Shown here piece after piece: positions 1 through 8,511 of a stretch of DNA of 41,554 bases. Origin of the DNA: Microbacterium sp. Lineage in GTDB: Bacteria; Actinomycetota; Actinomycetes; Actinomycetales; Microbacteriaceae. Below the pieces are notes generated by a model. It searched no databases and had not been told where the DNA came from. It was given only the letters and a program-made list of their open reading frames with translations. The translations under genes were made by a program, and so were the position numbers. The DNA lies in the NCBI GenBank assembly GCA_029239635.1, contig JARBUN010000021.1:1-41554 (forward strand), read 5' to 3'. Positions within the stretch are counted from its first letter, which is position 1, and each line of letters opens with the position of its first letter.

Positions 1-68
1 GCCTGGTAGGCGCGCAGCGTGCCGTCGAAGGACCACCCGGCGAGCGGGCGCGCGGGTTCCGAGGGCAC
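1..68 (-). CDS. N-terminus of probable DEAD/DEAH-type helicase (partial)
   Basis: Only the first 22 codons lie in the window; the gene runs off the left edge. The start is a GTG at 66-68, supported by a TAGACT box six bases upstream, the same leaderless layout seen for many genes here. The readable peptide ends with the pattern GWSFDGTLRAYQ. A W-x-F-x-G-x-LR-x-YQ pattern is typical of the region just before the Q motif in superfamily 2 DNA helicases, so a helicase is the best guess. No Walker motif is visible because of the truncation. It follows the UbiB-like gene by 32 bp on the same strand. Confidence 0.5.
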   Translation of the reverse strand, partial: MPSEPARPLAGWSFDGTLRAYQ

Positions 69-74
69 CGCAGC

Positions 75-80
75 AGTCTA
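75..80 (-). promoter_or_regulatory. -10 box of leaderless helicase-like gene
   Basis: Minus-strand TAGACT with a six-base gap to GTG. Fits the actinobacterial TANNNT box placed so that transcription starts at the start codon. Confidence 0.45.
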
Positions 81-100
81 CGGAGGAGGGAGCTGCGCGA

Positions 101-1762
101 TCAGGCGCCGTTGCGACGCGCGATGATGCCCGCAAGAAGGCTGTGCGACAACGGCGCGATCGAGGCGACGATCAGAATCGTGCCCCAGAATCCCTGATCG
201 GGCTGAAGCAGGATGCCGCCGATCAGGAGGCCGCTGAACAGGACCGCGGACACGACGCGACGGATCATCCGCTCGAGGTCGCGCAAGCGACGCTCGATCC
301 TCGGCGTCTGCACCGAGACGGCCCCTTCCTCGAACCGCGAGACGAGGTTGTCGATGCGACGGGGCAGACGCGCGGTGACGGCGGCGACGGCCCCGACCTC
401 GCGCACGAGGGCTTGGGCGGTGTTGCCACTCTCTTCACGGATCAGCCGCTGCGCGTAGGGCTCGACGGCATCCCAGATGTTGAAGGCGGGGTCGAGGGCG
501 CTGCACATGCCGCTGGTCAGCGACATCGCGCGAACGATCAGCAGGAAGTTCTCCGGGAGCTGGAACGGGAGCGAGCGCACGACGTCGCCGAACTCGATGG
601 CGAATGCGCGGAACTCGCGCGGGTCGACCTCCTGCAGCTCGGCGAACCCCATCCCGCCGAAGCGGGAGAACAGGCCCGTCATCGCACGCTCCAACTGCAC
701 GGTGTCCGCCGAGGGCAGCAGAACGCCGACATCGCGGATGCCGTCGACCAGGCCCTTTCCGTCGCGCGAGGCCGCCGCGATGAGCACGCGGCGGAGCCCC
801 CGGCGCAGGCTCGGCGGGACCTCGCCCATCATCCCGAAGTCGATGAAGGTGAAGCGCCAGGCCGGGGTGCCGGCATCCGTCCGCCCGGGAAGGGGGGTGA
901 CGAAGACGTTGCCGGGGTGCGGGTCTGCGTGGAAGAAGCCGTCGTCGAACAGCTGGTCGAACATCACGCGCGCGAAGCGGGCGGCGACCTCGGAGGGATC
1001 GATGCCGGCGGCACGGAGGGCGTCGACGTCGTTGATCTTGATCGCCGTGACGTCTTCGAGGGTGAGCACGCGACGGGTGGTGCGTTCCCACACGACCTCG
1101 GGGACGGCCACACCGTCGGGCCCGCCGAAGTCGGCCGAGAAGCGCTCGGAATTGGCCGCCTCGTGCAGGTAGTCGATCTCTTCGAGGCTCGTGATCGCGA
1201 ACTCCTCGACGAGGGAGGGCATGTCGACGCGGTCGCGGACGAGGGCGACCTTGCTGAGCCACACGCCCACCTTGCGGAGGGCGCGCAGGTCGACGTCGAC
1301 GATCCGGTCGATGCCCGGCCGCTGGATCTTGAGCACCACGGCGCTCAGACCCGTCTCCGCGGCGAGATCCTCCGTCAACACGGCGCGATGCGCCTGGCCC
1401 AAGGAGGCGGCCGCGAGGGGACGCTCGTCGACGCTCGCGAAGGCGCGCTCCAACGGCATCCCGAGCTCTTCTTCTGCCCGGGCGCGCATCTGCCCGAACG
1501 GGACCGCGGGCACCTCGTCTTGCAGGCCCTCGAGCTGCTTCGTGATCGACGGGGGCAGCACGTCGAGGCGCGACGACATGAACTGCCCGACCTTGATCAT
1601 GTGGGCGATGCGTTCGAGCCGGCGGGTGCGGCCCCGGGCGGAGATCCACCCGAGGCCGAACCGCGGCAGGAACAGCTCGAACCACCAGGCCTGCACGAGA
1701 TAGCGTGCGGCGAAACGCGTGATGCGGCGGTAACGGGCCTTCATGAGGGCGTCGTCGGTCAT
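101..1762 (-). CDS. ABC1 kinase-like / UbiB (AarF) family protein
   Basis: 553 residues. The family is an atypical protein-kinase-like fold linked to isoprenoid quinone metabolism or membrane lipid homeostasis; the exact activity in actinobacteria is not settled. Visible motifs are KVGQ near residue 57, AAASLGQAHRA near 120 (alanine-rich loop replacing the glycine loop), VVLKIQRP (ATP-anchoring Lys), FHADPHPGN (catalytic loop) and FIDFG (metal-binding DFG). The C-terminus has two hydrophobic segments, so it is probably membrane anchored. I start it at the ATG at 1760-1762, which has AGGAG at a good distance; an upstream in-frame ATG at 1795 lacks such a site. It lies 52 bp downstream of the broken PadR gene on the same strand and may have been under its control. 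Confidence 0.88.
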   Translation of the reverse strand: MTDDALMKARYRRITRFAARYLVQAWWFELFLPRFGLGWISARGRTRRLERIAHMIKVGQFMSSRLDVLPPSITKQLEGLQDEVPAVPFGQMRARAEEELGMPLERAFASVDERPLAAASLGQAHRAVLTEDLAAETGLSAVVLKIQRPGIDRIVDVDLRALRKVGVWLSKVALVRDRVDMPSLVEEFAITSLEEIDYLHEAANSERFSADFGGPDGVAVPEVVWERTTRRVLTLEDVTAIKINDVDALRAAGIDPSEVAARFARVMFDQLFDDGFFHADPHPGNVFVTPLPGRTDAGTPAWRFTFIDFGMMGEVPPSLRRGLRRVLIAAASRDGKGLVDGIRDVGVLLPSADTVQLERAMTGLFSRFGGMGFAELQEVDPREFRAFAIEFGDVVRSLPFQLPENFLLIVRAMSLTSGMCSALDPAFNIWDAVEPYAQRLIREESGNTAQALVREVGAVAAVTARLPRRIDNLVSRFEEGAVSVQTPRIERRLRDLERMIRRVVSAVLFSGLLIGGILLQPDQGFWGTILIVASIAPLSHSLLAGIIARRNGA

Positions 1763-1814
1763 CGAATCTCCTGGATGCCGACGTGCGCCCCGCACGCGTC
1801 GAGCTCGGTGAACC

Positions 1815-2341
1815 TCAACCCTGGGCGAGGATGGAGTAGAGCTTGCGGCGCGCCTCGTCGAGGATCTCGACCGCTTGCGCGACCTGCTCCTTGTCGCCCG
1901 TGCGGCCGACCTGCGCCGCCGCCTGGGCCAGTTCGATGCCGGCCTTGGGCAGCGCGGTCATGCGACCGCCGTCACGCGATCCGGCCGACTCCCACGGAGC
2001 GGTCCGCTCGGTGGTCTCGTCGCCGGCCGCGGCGCGGCCCTCGGCGGTGAGCGAGTAGGTCTTACGACCGTTCGACTCCTCGGCCTGCACGAGACCCTCG
2101 TCGGTCAGCAGCTGCAAGGTGGGGTACACCGAGCCGGGGCTCGGCTTCCACGACCCGCCGCTGCGGTCCTCGATCTCGCGGAGCGCACGTCGCCCTTGTT
2201 CATGCGGGGCGCCGAGGCGGTCTTCTGCTCGAACTGCGTGCGGAGCTGCTCGAGACCCTCGAGGATGTTGGACATCGGCCAGCCGGGGGTGTTGCTGCCA
2301 CCGCGTCCGCCGAACGCGTCTCCCAGGAATGAACCACTCAT
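1815..2341 (-). pseudogene. PadR-family transcriptional regulator, broken by internal out-of-frame deletion
   Basis: The start is ATG at 2339-2341 with a strong AAGGAGG. The first frame reads MSGSFLGDAFGG and on to MNKGDVRSA. The conserved PadR continuation REIEDRSGGSWKPSPGSVYP then appears in another frame and runs to the stop at 1815. Total length is 527 nt, not a multiple of three. Between GDVR and REIE an intact PadR has about 17 residues, including the GYQ-I helix of the winged helix; they are missing. The junction holds TCCGCGA (2176-2182), which could have been present at both ends of the lost piece. The C-terminal four-helix segment is intact. Either a real pseudogene or an assembly error; the protein cannot be made as a normal PadR. 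Confidence 0.82.
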
Positions 2342-2380
2342 GACGACCTCCTTCGCGCGGACCCGATCTGAGTCAGCGAT

Positions 2381-2402
2381 ACATAACGATATATCGTTAT
2401 GT
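2381..2402. promoter_or_regulatory. 22-bp perfect palindrome, probable PadR operator
   Basis: A perfect inverted repeat centred on ATAT, with core CATAACGATATATCGTTATG. It is strikingly AT-rich against its surroundings and sits 39 bp upstream of the PadR start codon, where the promoter should be. PadR proteins commonly bind palindromes at their own promoter, so this is likely the autoregulatory site of the now broken gene. Confidence 0.75.
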
Positions 2403-2432
2403 GCGACGGCGGGGTCGTCGAGCGGAAACTTC

Positions 2433-3362
2433 TCAGTACCAGTTCGTGGCCTGCGAGTGCCCCCAGGCGGCGCACGGCGTGCCGTAGCCGCGGGAGATGT
2501 AGTCGAGACCCCACTTGATCTGCGTGGCCGCGTTGGTCGCCCAGTCCGAACCGAAGCTCGCCATCTTGTCACCGGGGAGCGACTGCGGGATGCCGGTGGC
2601 GCCGCTGGGGTTGTACGCCTGGTAGTTCCACCCCGACTCCTTGGTCCACAGCGACGACAGGCACGAGAACTGGTCGTCGCCCCACCCGTACTGGTCGGCG
2701 GCGAGCTGGGCGGCGTAGGCCTTCGCGCCGTCGGGCGTGTTCACCCGGGCCAGGGCCGCGGCGGCGTCGGCTTGACGCTGCGCCTCGGCGGCGGCCGCAG
2801 CCTCGGCCTGACGCTGCGCTTCCGCGGCGGCATCCGCGGCCGCCTTGGCCGCGACGGCCTCGTTCAGGCTGCCGCGCAGCGTCGCCACGCGATCGTTGAC
2901 ACGCTGCGTCTCCACCTCGGCGTTCTGGCTCAGGGCCGGAAGGAGGACGGTGGGCAGGAGGTCGGATGCCGACAGGCGCTCGACCGCGTCGCTCAGCGCG
3001 GCGGTATCGATGCTCGTGTCGCCCACCGAGAGCGGGAGGCCCGTGGACGAGATGTCAGCCTGGACCGCGGAGGCCCCGGCGAGGGCGGACTGCGCGTCGG
3101 CGGTCGCTTCGTCGGCTGTCTGCGCGACGGCCTTCAAATTCGGGGTGGAACCCAGCGTCGCGACACTCATCGCGGCCGGTGCCGAGGTGGCGGCGGGGGC
3201 GCTGAAGGCGGACGCCGAGGCATCCGGCATCGACAGCGGGGCGGCGACGGCGAGGCCGGTAGTGGCGACCATGCCGAGCGCGAGACCGGCGCAGGTCATC
3301 GCCGTGGTGAGCGTGCGACGGGCACGATGGACAGGGACGAGCTTGAGATCGGAACGCAGCAA
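2433..3362 (-). CDS. Secreted lytic transglycosylase-like (SLT / aggregation-promoting-factor C-terminal type)
   Basis: 309 residues. The N-terminus is basic and then hydrophobic (about residues 14-41), ending near AVAAP, a typical Sec signal peptide. The middle is an Ala/Gln/Glu-rich coiled coil with two AEAQRQA repeats near residues 185-205. The last 90 residues form a small lysozyme-like domain; WTKESGWNY holds the likely catalytic Glu, and YNPSGATGIPQ and the C-terminal Trp-Tyr are characteristic. The enzyme would cleave peptidoglycan glycan strands outside the membrane. The start is a TTG at 3360-3362 with only a weak ribosome site, so it is less certain than the rest. A 350-bp leader region precedes it, holding a possible MtrA-type site. 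Confidence 0.85.
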   Translation of the reverse strand: MLRSDLKLVPVHRARRTLTTAMTCAGLALGMVATTGLAVAAPLSMPDASASAFSAPAATSAPAAMSVATLGSTPNLKAVAQTADEATADAQSALAGASAVQADISSTGLPLSVGDTSIDTAALSDAVERLSASDLLPTVLLPALSQNAEVETQRVNDRVATLRGSLNEAVAAKAAADAAAEAQRQAEAAAAAEAQRQADAAAALARVNTPDGAKAYAAQLAADQYGWGDDQFSCLSSLWTKESGWNYQAYNPSGATGIPQSLPGDKMASFGSDWATNAATQIKWGLDYISRGYGTPCAAWGHSQATNWY

Positions 3363-3457
3363 GAGAGCACTTTCGTCGGGGGCGCGCTCTCGGGCAGAGC
3401 GCGGTCGCTGTGCCGTCGGGTCGACACAAGTCCCCGAGTGTGGGTTGCTGTTCTGAG

Positions 3458-3475
3458 CGTTATCTCTTCGTTACC
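3458..3475 (-). promoter_or_regulatory. Possible MtrA-type direct repeat
   Basis: On the minus strand the site reads GGTAACG-AAGA-GATAACG, two near-identical heptamers 11 bp apart. MtrA, an actinobacterial OmpR-type regulator of cell-wall hydrolases, binds direct repeats with a GTAAC-like core, and the downstream gene is a cell-wall hydrolase. The match is by eye. Confidence 0.45.
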
Positions 3476-3670
3476 TGGGAGGGCGGTGGGAGGGGTGGCG
3501 CTCGCAGAAGCGGCGTTCGCGGCTCCAGGCAACCGGGCGGGCGGACGCGGCGGTTTCCGGATGTTGGCGAAAAACAGGCACCCTGACCGGGTATTTCTTT
3601 ATAAACCTTCAAGCCCGAGTTGAATGCCGCTTTCTCGTCTCGCACCGGGCGCGTGGCGCATCGCCGGAGC

Positions 3671-3708
3671 GGGCTGATCCGCGCGGGGAAAATAGCGCGA
3701 ATCAGCCC
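3671..3708 (-). terminator. Hairpin after pgi
   Basis: GGGCTGATCCGCGC pairs with GCGCGAATCAGCCC (13 of 14) around a ten-base loop, eight bases past the pgi stop codon. There is no U-tract. Confidence 0.6.
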
Positions 3709-3715
3709 GACCTTC

Positions 3716-5395
3716 TCACGAGCGGTGGTCGCGGTAGTACGCGAGCAGGCCCACCGTCGAGGCATCCTGCGCCGCCAACGCCTCATCGTCGCCCTCGATC
3801 GCGGGGGCGATCTGGAGGGCGAGCTGCTTGCCCAGCTCCACACCCCACTGGTCGAAGGAGTTGATGCCCCAGATGGTGCCCTGCGTGAAGGTGATGTGCT
3901 CGTACAGCGCGATCAGCTGACCCAGGACCGAAGGGGTGAGCGAGGGCGCGAAGATCGACGTCGTCGGCCGGTTGCCCGGGAAGGTGCGCGCGGCGACGAG
4001 AGCGCCGGTCGTGCCCTCTGCCTCCACCTCGTCGGCCGTCTTGCCGAACGCCAGGGCCTTCGTCTGGGCGAGGAAGTTCGCGAGGAACAGACCGTGCACG
4101 TCACGGCCGTCGTCGGACAGGGGGTACGCCGGGTTGACGAAGGCGATGAAGTCCGCGGGGATGAGCCGCGTGCCCTGATGGATGAGCTGGTAGAACGCGT
4201 GCTGGCCGTTCGTACCGGGCTCGCCCCAGAACACCTCCCCTGTGTCGGTGGTGACGGGCGTGCCGTCCCACCGGACCGACTTTCCGTTGGACTCCATAGT
4301 CAGCTGCTGGAGATACGCCGCGAAGCGGTGCAGCTGCTGCGCATACGGCAGCACGGCGTGCGACTGCGCACCGAGGAAGTTCGTGTACCAGACGTTGAGG
4401 AGTCCCATGAGGACGGGCACGTTCTGCTCGATCGGCGTGGAGGCCACGTGCTCGTCGACCGTGTGGAAACCGGCGAGGAGGTCGCGGAACGCGTCGGGGC
4501 CGAGGGTGATCGCGAGCGACAGACCGATCGCGGAGTCGACCGAGTAGCGGCCGCCGACCCAGTCCCAGAAGCCGAAGGCGTTGGACGGGTCGATCCCGAA
4601 GGCGGCGACCTTGTCGAGCGCCGTCGAGACCGCGACGAAGTGGTGCGCGACGGCGTCGGTGCGGGCGGCATCCGTGTCGTCGAGGGCACCCATCGCGGCG
4701 AGCTTCTCCCACAGCCAGTCGCGGGCCAGGCGCGCGTTCGTGAGCGTCTCGAGCGTGGTGAAGGTCTTGGACGCGACGATGAACAGCGTCGTCTCGGGGT
4801 CGAGATCGGCGGTCTTCTGCGCGATGTCGGTGGGATCGATGTTGGAGACGAACCGCGCGCGGATGCCCGCGTCGGCGTACGGGAGGAGAGCCTCGTACAC
4901 CATGACGGGGCCGAGATCGCTGCCACCGATCCCGATGTTGACGACCGTGGTCACCTTCTTGCCCGTGACGCCGCGCCACTGGCCCGAACGCACGCGGTCG
5001 GCGAAGGCGCCGAGGCGGTCGAGCACCTCGTGGACATCGTGATCGACCTGCTGACCGTCGACGACGAGAGCGGGCTCGGCCCCGGACGGCCGGCGCAGGG
5101 CCGTGTGCAGGACCGCGCGGTCTTCGCTGGTATTGAGGTGCGCGCCGCGCAGCATATCGGCGAAGCGCTCCCGCACGCCGGTCTCGTCGGCGAGAGCGAC
5201 GAGGGCGTCGAGCACCTCGGGCGTCACCAGGTTCTTCGACAGGTCGACGTGCAGGTCGCCGACCGTGCGGGTGAGATCGCGGACCCGGTCGTCGTCGGCG
5301 GCGAACCAGCCCCGGAGATCGGGGTGGAAGGCGTCGCGCAACGCGGAGAGGCGGGACCAGGCGGCGGTGGTGGTGGGGTCGATAGGCGCAGTCAC
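3716..5395 (-). CDS. pgi: Glucose-6-phosphate isomerase
   Basis: 559 residues, close to the family norm (about 550). It interconverts glucose 6-phosphate and fructose 6-phosphate in the cytosol. Visible signatures are [11 protein letters not shown] (phosphate-binding), [17 protein letters not shown] with the catalytic Glu, [15 protein letters not shown] with the catalytic His, and GVELGKQLA with the C-terminal Lys. Three in-frame starts exist (ATG 5431, GTG 5404, GTG 5395), none with a ribosome site. I choose GTG 5395 because a TAGCGT box lies seven bases upstream, giving a leaderless mRNA. The gene stands alone, 63 bp downstream of the NUDIX gene. Confidence 0.96.
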   Translation of the reverse strand: MTAPIDPTTTAAWSRLSALRDAFHPDLRGWFAADDDRVRDLTRTVGDLHVDLSKNLVTPEVLDALVALADETGVRERFADMLRGAHLNTSEDRAVLHTALRRPSGAEPALVVDGQQVDHDVHEVLDRLGAFADRVRSGQWRGVTGKKVTTVVNIGIGGSDLGPVMVYEALLPYADAGIRARFVSNIDPTDIAQKTADLDPETTLFIVASKTFTTLETLTNARLARDWLWEKLAAMGALDDTDAARTDAVAHHFVAVSTALDKVAAFGIDPSNAFGFWDWVGGRYSVDSAIGLSLAITLGPDAFRDLLAGFHTVDEHVASTPIEQNVPVLMGLLNVWYTNFLGAQSHAVLPYAQQLHRFAAYLQQLTMESNGKSVRWDGTPVTTDTGEVFWGEPGTNGQHAFYQLIHQGTRLIPADFIAFVNPAYPLSDDGRDVHGLFLANFLAQTKALAFGKTADEVEAEGTTGALVAARTFPGNRPTTSIFAPSLTPSVLGQLIALYEHITFTQGTIWGINSFDQWGVELGKQLALQIAPAIEGDDEALAAQDASTVGLLAYYRDHRS

Positions 5396-5402
5396 GATGT
5401 CC

Positions 5403-5408
5403 ACGCTA
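5403..5408 (-). promoter_or_regulatory. -10 box of leaderless pgi
   Basis: Minus-strand TAGCGT, seven bases before GTG 5395. It decides the start choice for pgi. Confidence 0.55.
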
Positions 5409-5458
5409 GCGACCCGGACGGCCACGCACATCGCGGATGACGAACCCGGGGGAAGACG

Positions 5459-6175
5459 CTAAAGATCCACGGGGTGGGGAGAAGAAGTCGTCCCCTGTCC
5501 GGGGAGCGCGATCTCGCGCGCGGCATCCCACGGTTCGGTCCACCCGAGGCGGTCGAACAGTCCGTCCAGCACCATCGCGGTGAAGCCCCAGACCGTCTGC
5601 GGACCCTCGGGCGTCTCGAGCGCGAACGCCGGCCCGCGCCAGACGCGTCCCTCACGGCGGATCACCGTCGACCCCCGGCGGGCTGGATCGAGCAGATCCG
5701 CCACGGGAGCGCGGAACACCTCGGCCGACTCGGCCCGGTCCACCGCGCGAACGGGTGTCGGGTGCGACCACCAGCCGAGCACAGGGGTGACCTCGTGCCG
5801 CGAGAACGCCAGCGGCACGGCCGGGAGCGTCCCCAGCACATCGACACCGTCGGGATCGAGCCCCGTCTCCTCGCGCGCCTCGCGCAGCGCCGCCGCCACG
5901 GCATCCGCGTCTTCCGGATCGATGCGGCCACCCGGGAACGCGACCTGCCCCGGATGGGCGCGGAGGGTGCTCGCCCGCGCGAGCAGCAGGACATCGAGAT
6001 CGCTCGGCACGTGGGCCGCTTCGCGCCGGCTCGGGATGCCGTCGAGAACGCCGAACAGGATGAGAACCGCCGCAGCGCGCGCCTCCCCGTCGACGGGCAG
6101 CGCGTGCAGGGCCGCGAAGTCGTCGACGAGCGGACGACGAACGAGGTTCTCCAGTTGCGCGCGGGGGGAGGGCAT
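5459..6175 (-). CDS. NUDIX hydrolase, CoA-diphosphatase (NudL)-like
   Basis: 238 residues. A complete Nudix box runs from GGRIDPEDADAV to REAREETGL (G-x5-E-x7-RE-x2-EE-x-G), preceded by LRAHPGQVAFPGG, the extended motif of the CoA/acyl-CoA pyrophosphatase branch. It would hydrolyse a nucleoside diphosphate linked to another group, possibly coenzyme A, using Mg or Mn. Substrate choice cannot be read from sequence. The ATG at 6173-6175 has no ribosome site but a TAACCT box lies six bases upstream, so it is probably leaderless and transcribed separately from the G5 gene that ends 29 bp before it. Confidence 0.88.
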   Translation of the reverse strand: MPSPRAQLENLVRRPLVDDFAALHALPVDGEARAAAVLILFGVLDGIPSRREAAHVPSDLDVLLLARASTLRAHPGQVAFPGGRIDPEDADAVAAALREAREETGLDPDGVDVLGTLPAVPLAFSRHEVTPVLGWWSHPTPVRAVDRAESAEVFRAPVADLLDPARRGSTVIRREGRVWRGPAFALETPEGPQTVWGFTAMVLDGLFDRLGWTEPWDAAREIALPGQGTTSSPHPVDL

Positions 6176-6181
6176 GCGTCG

Positions 6182-6187
6182 AGGTTA
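6182..6187 (-). promoter_or_regulatory. -10 box of leaderless NUDIX gene
   Basis: Minus-strand TAACCT, six bases before ATG 6175. Confidence 0.5.
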
Positions 6188-6204
6188 CCGAGCGGGTCGT
6201 TCGA

Positions 6205-7080
6205 TCAGCCGTTGCACGCCCAGCCGTCGCCGTCCCGGTCGAGGTCGTACTCGTCGGGGCCCACCACGCGCGCGACCCCGTCGAAGTAGGACGGGCCATT
6301 GCCCGACCCACCTGCGCAGTCGACGTCCGAGTCGATCGGCACGCACGCATCGGCATAGCTCGGGTGGCATCCTTCCGAGGCGGGCGGCTCCGCGACCGGC
6401 GGGGGCGCGTCGTACGTTCCGACGGCGGTGACCTCGGAGACCGGTTCACGGGACACCGACTCGCTGACCAGCGTGCGCCCGGTCTCGACCCCGTCGACCG
6501 TGGTGACGCGGAACACCGAGACCTTCTCCCCGTCGACGCCCGCGACATCGACGCGCGACTGGCCCCGAGGCAGGTTCCCGTCGTCGACGGACACACGTTC
6601 GAACGAAATCGCCGAGAGGACGGACACGTCGACCACGCGCACGACGGGGGTCGGAGACGGAGCCGACGTCCGGGTCGGCTGGGGCTTCGAGGACGGTGTC
6701 GGCTTCGCTGTCGAGACGGGAGACCCTGGCGGGGAGGAAACGGTCGGCGACACGCTCGCGCCCTCGACGGGTTGAGCCAGAGGAGCGGGCTCGGCGACGG
6801 CCACGGTGGCCGAGGGGGAGGTGACGACCGCCGCCGTGAGACCGCCCGACGCGAGGACGACGACGGCGGCGACCGCCGTCGCCGCCGTGGCCGCTCCGGT
6901 CGAGGAGAAGCGCAACCAGGTCCGGGATCTCGTCACGAGGGCGACCACACCGGTCACGAGGACGACGAGCGCGGCCACCACGAGGAGGGGCCACAGGAGG
7001 AGAAGGACAGGGAGGACGATCACGCCCGTGACCACCCATACCCATACCGGGACGCGCCGTTTCGCCCGCCGTGTGCTCAT
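6205..7080 (-). CDS. Membrane-anchored G5-domain protein with C-terminal excalibur motif
   Basis: 291 residues. Two hydrophobic segments span about residues 10-45 and 58-80. A Ser/Thr/Pro-rich linker (about 105-145) leads to a G5-like domain (VVDVSVLSAISFERVSVDD to TVDGVETGRTLVSE). The C-terminus has cysteines and ends with YDLDRDGDGWACNG, a calcium-binding excalibur motif. G5 and excalibur domains are common in surface proteins that contact peptidoglycan or polysaccharide; no enzyme activity is visible. The ATG at 7078-7080 has GGGGAGAAG upstream. It is the last gene of the dioxygenase-tat operon, 49 bp after the TatB-like gene, so it could be an accessory of that envelope system. Confidence 0.82.
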   Translation of the reverse strand: MSTRRAKRRVPVWVWVVTGVIVLPVLLLLWPLLVVAALVVLVTGVVALVTRSRTWLRFSSTGAATAATAVAAVVVLASGGLTAAVVTSPSATVAVAEPAPLAQPVEGASVSPTVSSPPGSPVSTAKPTPSSKPQPTRTSAPSPTPVVRVVDVSVLSAISFERVSVDDGNLPRGQSRVDVAGVDGEKVSVFRVTTVDGVETGRTLVSESVSREPVSEVTAVGTYDAPPPVAEPPASEGCHPSYADACVPIDSDVDCAGGSGNGPSYFDGVARVVGPDEYDLDRDGDGWACNG

Positions 7081-7129
7081 CGCTTCTCCCCCGGGCCGAT
7101 CCGCGCGCCATCGCGCGAGCAGCCCGGGC

Positions 7130-7705
7130 TCAGTAGAGCAGAACGGGGAGCTCCGGTCCAGTGCGCGGGTCAGGCGGCATGGGGATTTCTTCGCCGTCCT
7201 CGCCCTCGGGCTCCCGCTCCGCCTCCGCCTCCGCCGGGAGGATCGCCCACCGCGGGTGGGCCGAGGTGCCGACACGGACACGTCGGGCGACAGGGGTGGC
7301 CTCGGGAGACACGGGGGCGGGATGCCGGGCTTGGCCGACATCGCGCGTCTCCCCTTCAGCGATCGGGTCCGCCGCGGCGAGAGTCGACGGGGCGGAGTCC
7401 GACGGGGCCACGGCAGACACGCGTGGAGCCGACGGTCCCGTGGGCGGGACGCTCGGCGCCGCGAGCGCCTCGGCGATGATGCGGCGCGGGTCGTACTGCC
7501 GTGGGTCGAGCGCTCGCCACTGCGCCGCGTCGGCGGGAACACCGAGCTCGGACGCGGCGCGCAGCTGCGCCGCATCCACTGTCCGCCGGAGGTCCCGCAC
7601 GAGAACGGCCACCCGCGCGACCACCGCAGGGAAACGGCGCGGGCCGAGGATCACGGCGGCGAGGAGCCCGACGAGGAGAAGCTTCTCGACGCTCAGGCCC
7701 AACAC
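7130..7705 (-). CDS. tatB: TatB-like Sec-independent translocase subunit
   Basis: 191 residues. It begins VLGLSVEKLLLVGLLAAVILGPRRFP, the short N-terminal membrane helix plus Gly-Pro hinge of TatA/TatB proteins, followed by an amphipathic helix and a long charged, Pro/Ala-rich tail. The tail length and the Glu near the start favour TatB over TatA. The start is GTG 7703-7705 with a good GAGAGGAG site. It overlaps the end of tatC by 13 bp, implying translational coupling. The likely job is substrate binding with TatC in the inner membrane. Confidence 0.82.
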   Translation of the reverse strand: MLGLSVEKLLLVGLLAAVILGPRRFPAVVARVAVLVRDLRRTVDAAQLRAASELGVPADAAQWRALDPRQYDPRRIIAEALAAPSVPPTGPSAPRVSAVAPSDSAPSTLAAADPIAEGETRDVGQARHPAPVSPEATPVARRVRVGTSAHPRWAILPAEAEAEREPEGEDGEEIPMPPDPRTGPELPVLLY

Positions 7706-8511
7706 GGCGGCTCCTCTCCCGTGGTGGCAGGCGTCCGGCGCGCGACCGCACGGTCGTGCAGAGCCGCGACGGCGAGTGCCGCGGCGAACAGGGCACTCAT
7801 CGGGACGGCGACGAGGAACATCGACAGCACGTCGGCGGACGGGGTCGCGAGGGCGCTGAAGACGACGATCGCGACGAGGGCGTACCTCCAGCTCCGGGCC
7901 AGGCTGCGGGCGGGAAGGACGCCGGCCAGGTTCAGCACCACGAGCACCACCGGGAGGACGAACGCGATCCCCGTCGCGACGACGGTCTTCAGCACGAAGT
8001 CGATGTAGGTTCCGGCGTCGAGGATCGTCGAGTCCTCGGCCGAGGCGAACCCCGCCAGGACCGACACCATGTGCGGGAAGATCAGCAACCCCGCCGCGCA
8101 TCCCGAGAAGAACAGCGGGGCCGCCGCGCTGACCGAGCCGAGGACGTATCGCCGCTCGCGGCGTGTCAGCCCGGGCAGGACGAAAGCGAAGATCTGATGG
8201 AGCCAGACAGGGCTGGCGAGGACGAAACCGGCCACGAGCGCGACCCGCAGGCGGAGATCGAACGCCCCGGTGACGCTGTCGAAATTGAGGCTGGCATCGC
8301 GCTCGGCCGCGATCTGCGCGATCGGGGTCCGGACGAGGTCCATCACGGGCTCGTACAGGAACCACCCGACGAGCACGCCGACCGCGATGGCGACCGCCGC
8401 CCGCACCGCTCGGCGCATCGCCTCGTCGAGATGCGCGGCGACGGGCATGGGCGCCGACCGTGGCGCGTCGGCGGCGGCGTGCGCCACGGCGGGAGGGGCG
8501 GCGGCGCTCAT
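7693..8511 (-). CDS. tatC: Twin-arginine translocase subunit TatC
   Basis: 272 residues with six predicted membrane segments. Family features include HLDEAMRR before helix 1, the VWLHQIFAFVLPGLTRRERR loop after helix 2-3 and the YIDFVL segment. TatC is the receptor for twin-arginine signal peptides. The ATG at 8509-8511 overlaps the tatA stop (ATGA), so the two are translationally coupled. HLDEAMRR departs a little from the usual HL-x-ELR-x-R, which may reflect a divergent or specialised TatC. Confidence 0.93.
   Translation of the reverse strand: MSAAAPPAVAHAAADAPRSAPMPVAAHLDEAMRRAVRAAVAIAVGVLVGWFLYEPVMDLVRTPIAQIAAERDASLNFDSVTGAFDLRLRVALVAGFVLASPVWLHQIFAFVLPGLTRRERRYVLGSVSAAAPLFFSGCAAGLLIFPHMVSVLAGFASAEDSTILDAGTYIDFVLKTVVATGIAFVLPVVLVVLNLAGVLPARSLARSWRYALVAIVVFSALATPSADVLSMFLVAVPMSALFAAALAVAALHDRAVARRTPATTGEEPPCWA

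Larger units (their letters stand above)
3363..3715. other. Intergenic region between transglycosylase and pgi
   Basis: No gene is supported here. It holds a direct-repeat motif (3458-3475), an AT-rich island around 3591-3613 that could be the transglycosylase promoter (which would give a leader of about 200 nt), and a hairpin (3671-3708) just past the pgi stop. I looked for a cyclic-di-AMP riboswitch, common before actinobacterial cell-wall hydrolases, and did not recognise one. Confidence 0.6.

Noticed and set aside
143..2050. Long open frame on the plus strand opposite the UbiB-like and PadR genes
   Set aside because: High GC keeps antisense frames open. It has no family motif, poor codon use, and lies over a convincing minus-strand gene.
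3363..3715. Cyclic-di-AMP riboswitch before the transglycosylase
   Set aside because: Expected by gene type, but the conserved core pattern of the class is not readable in the leader.
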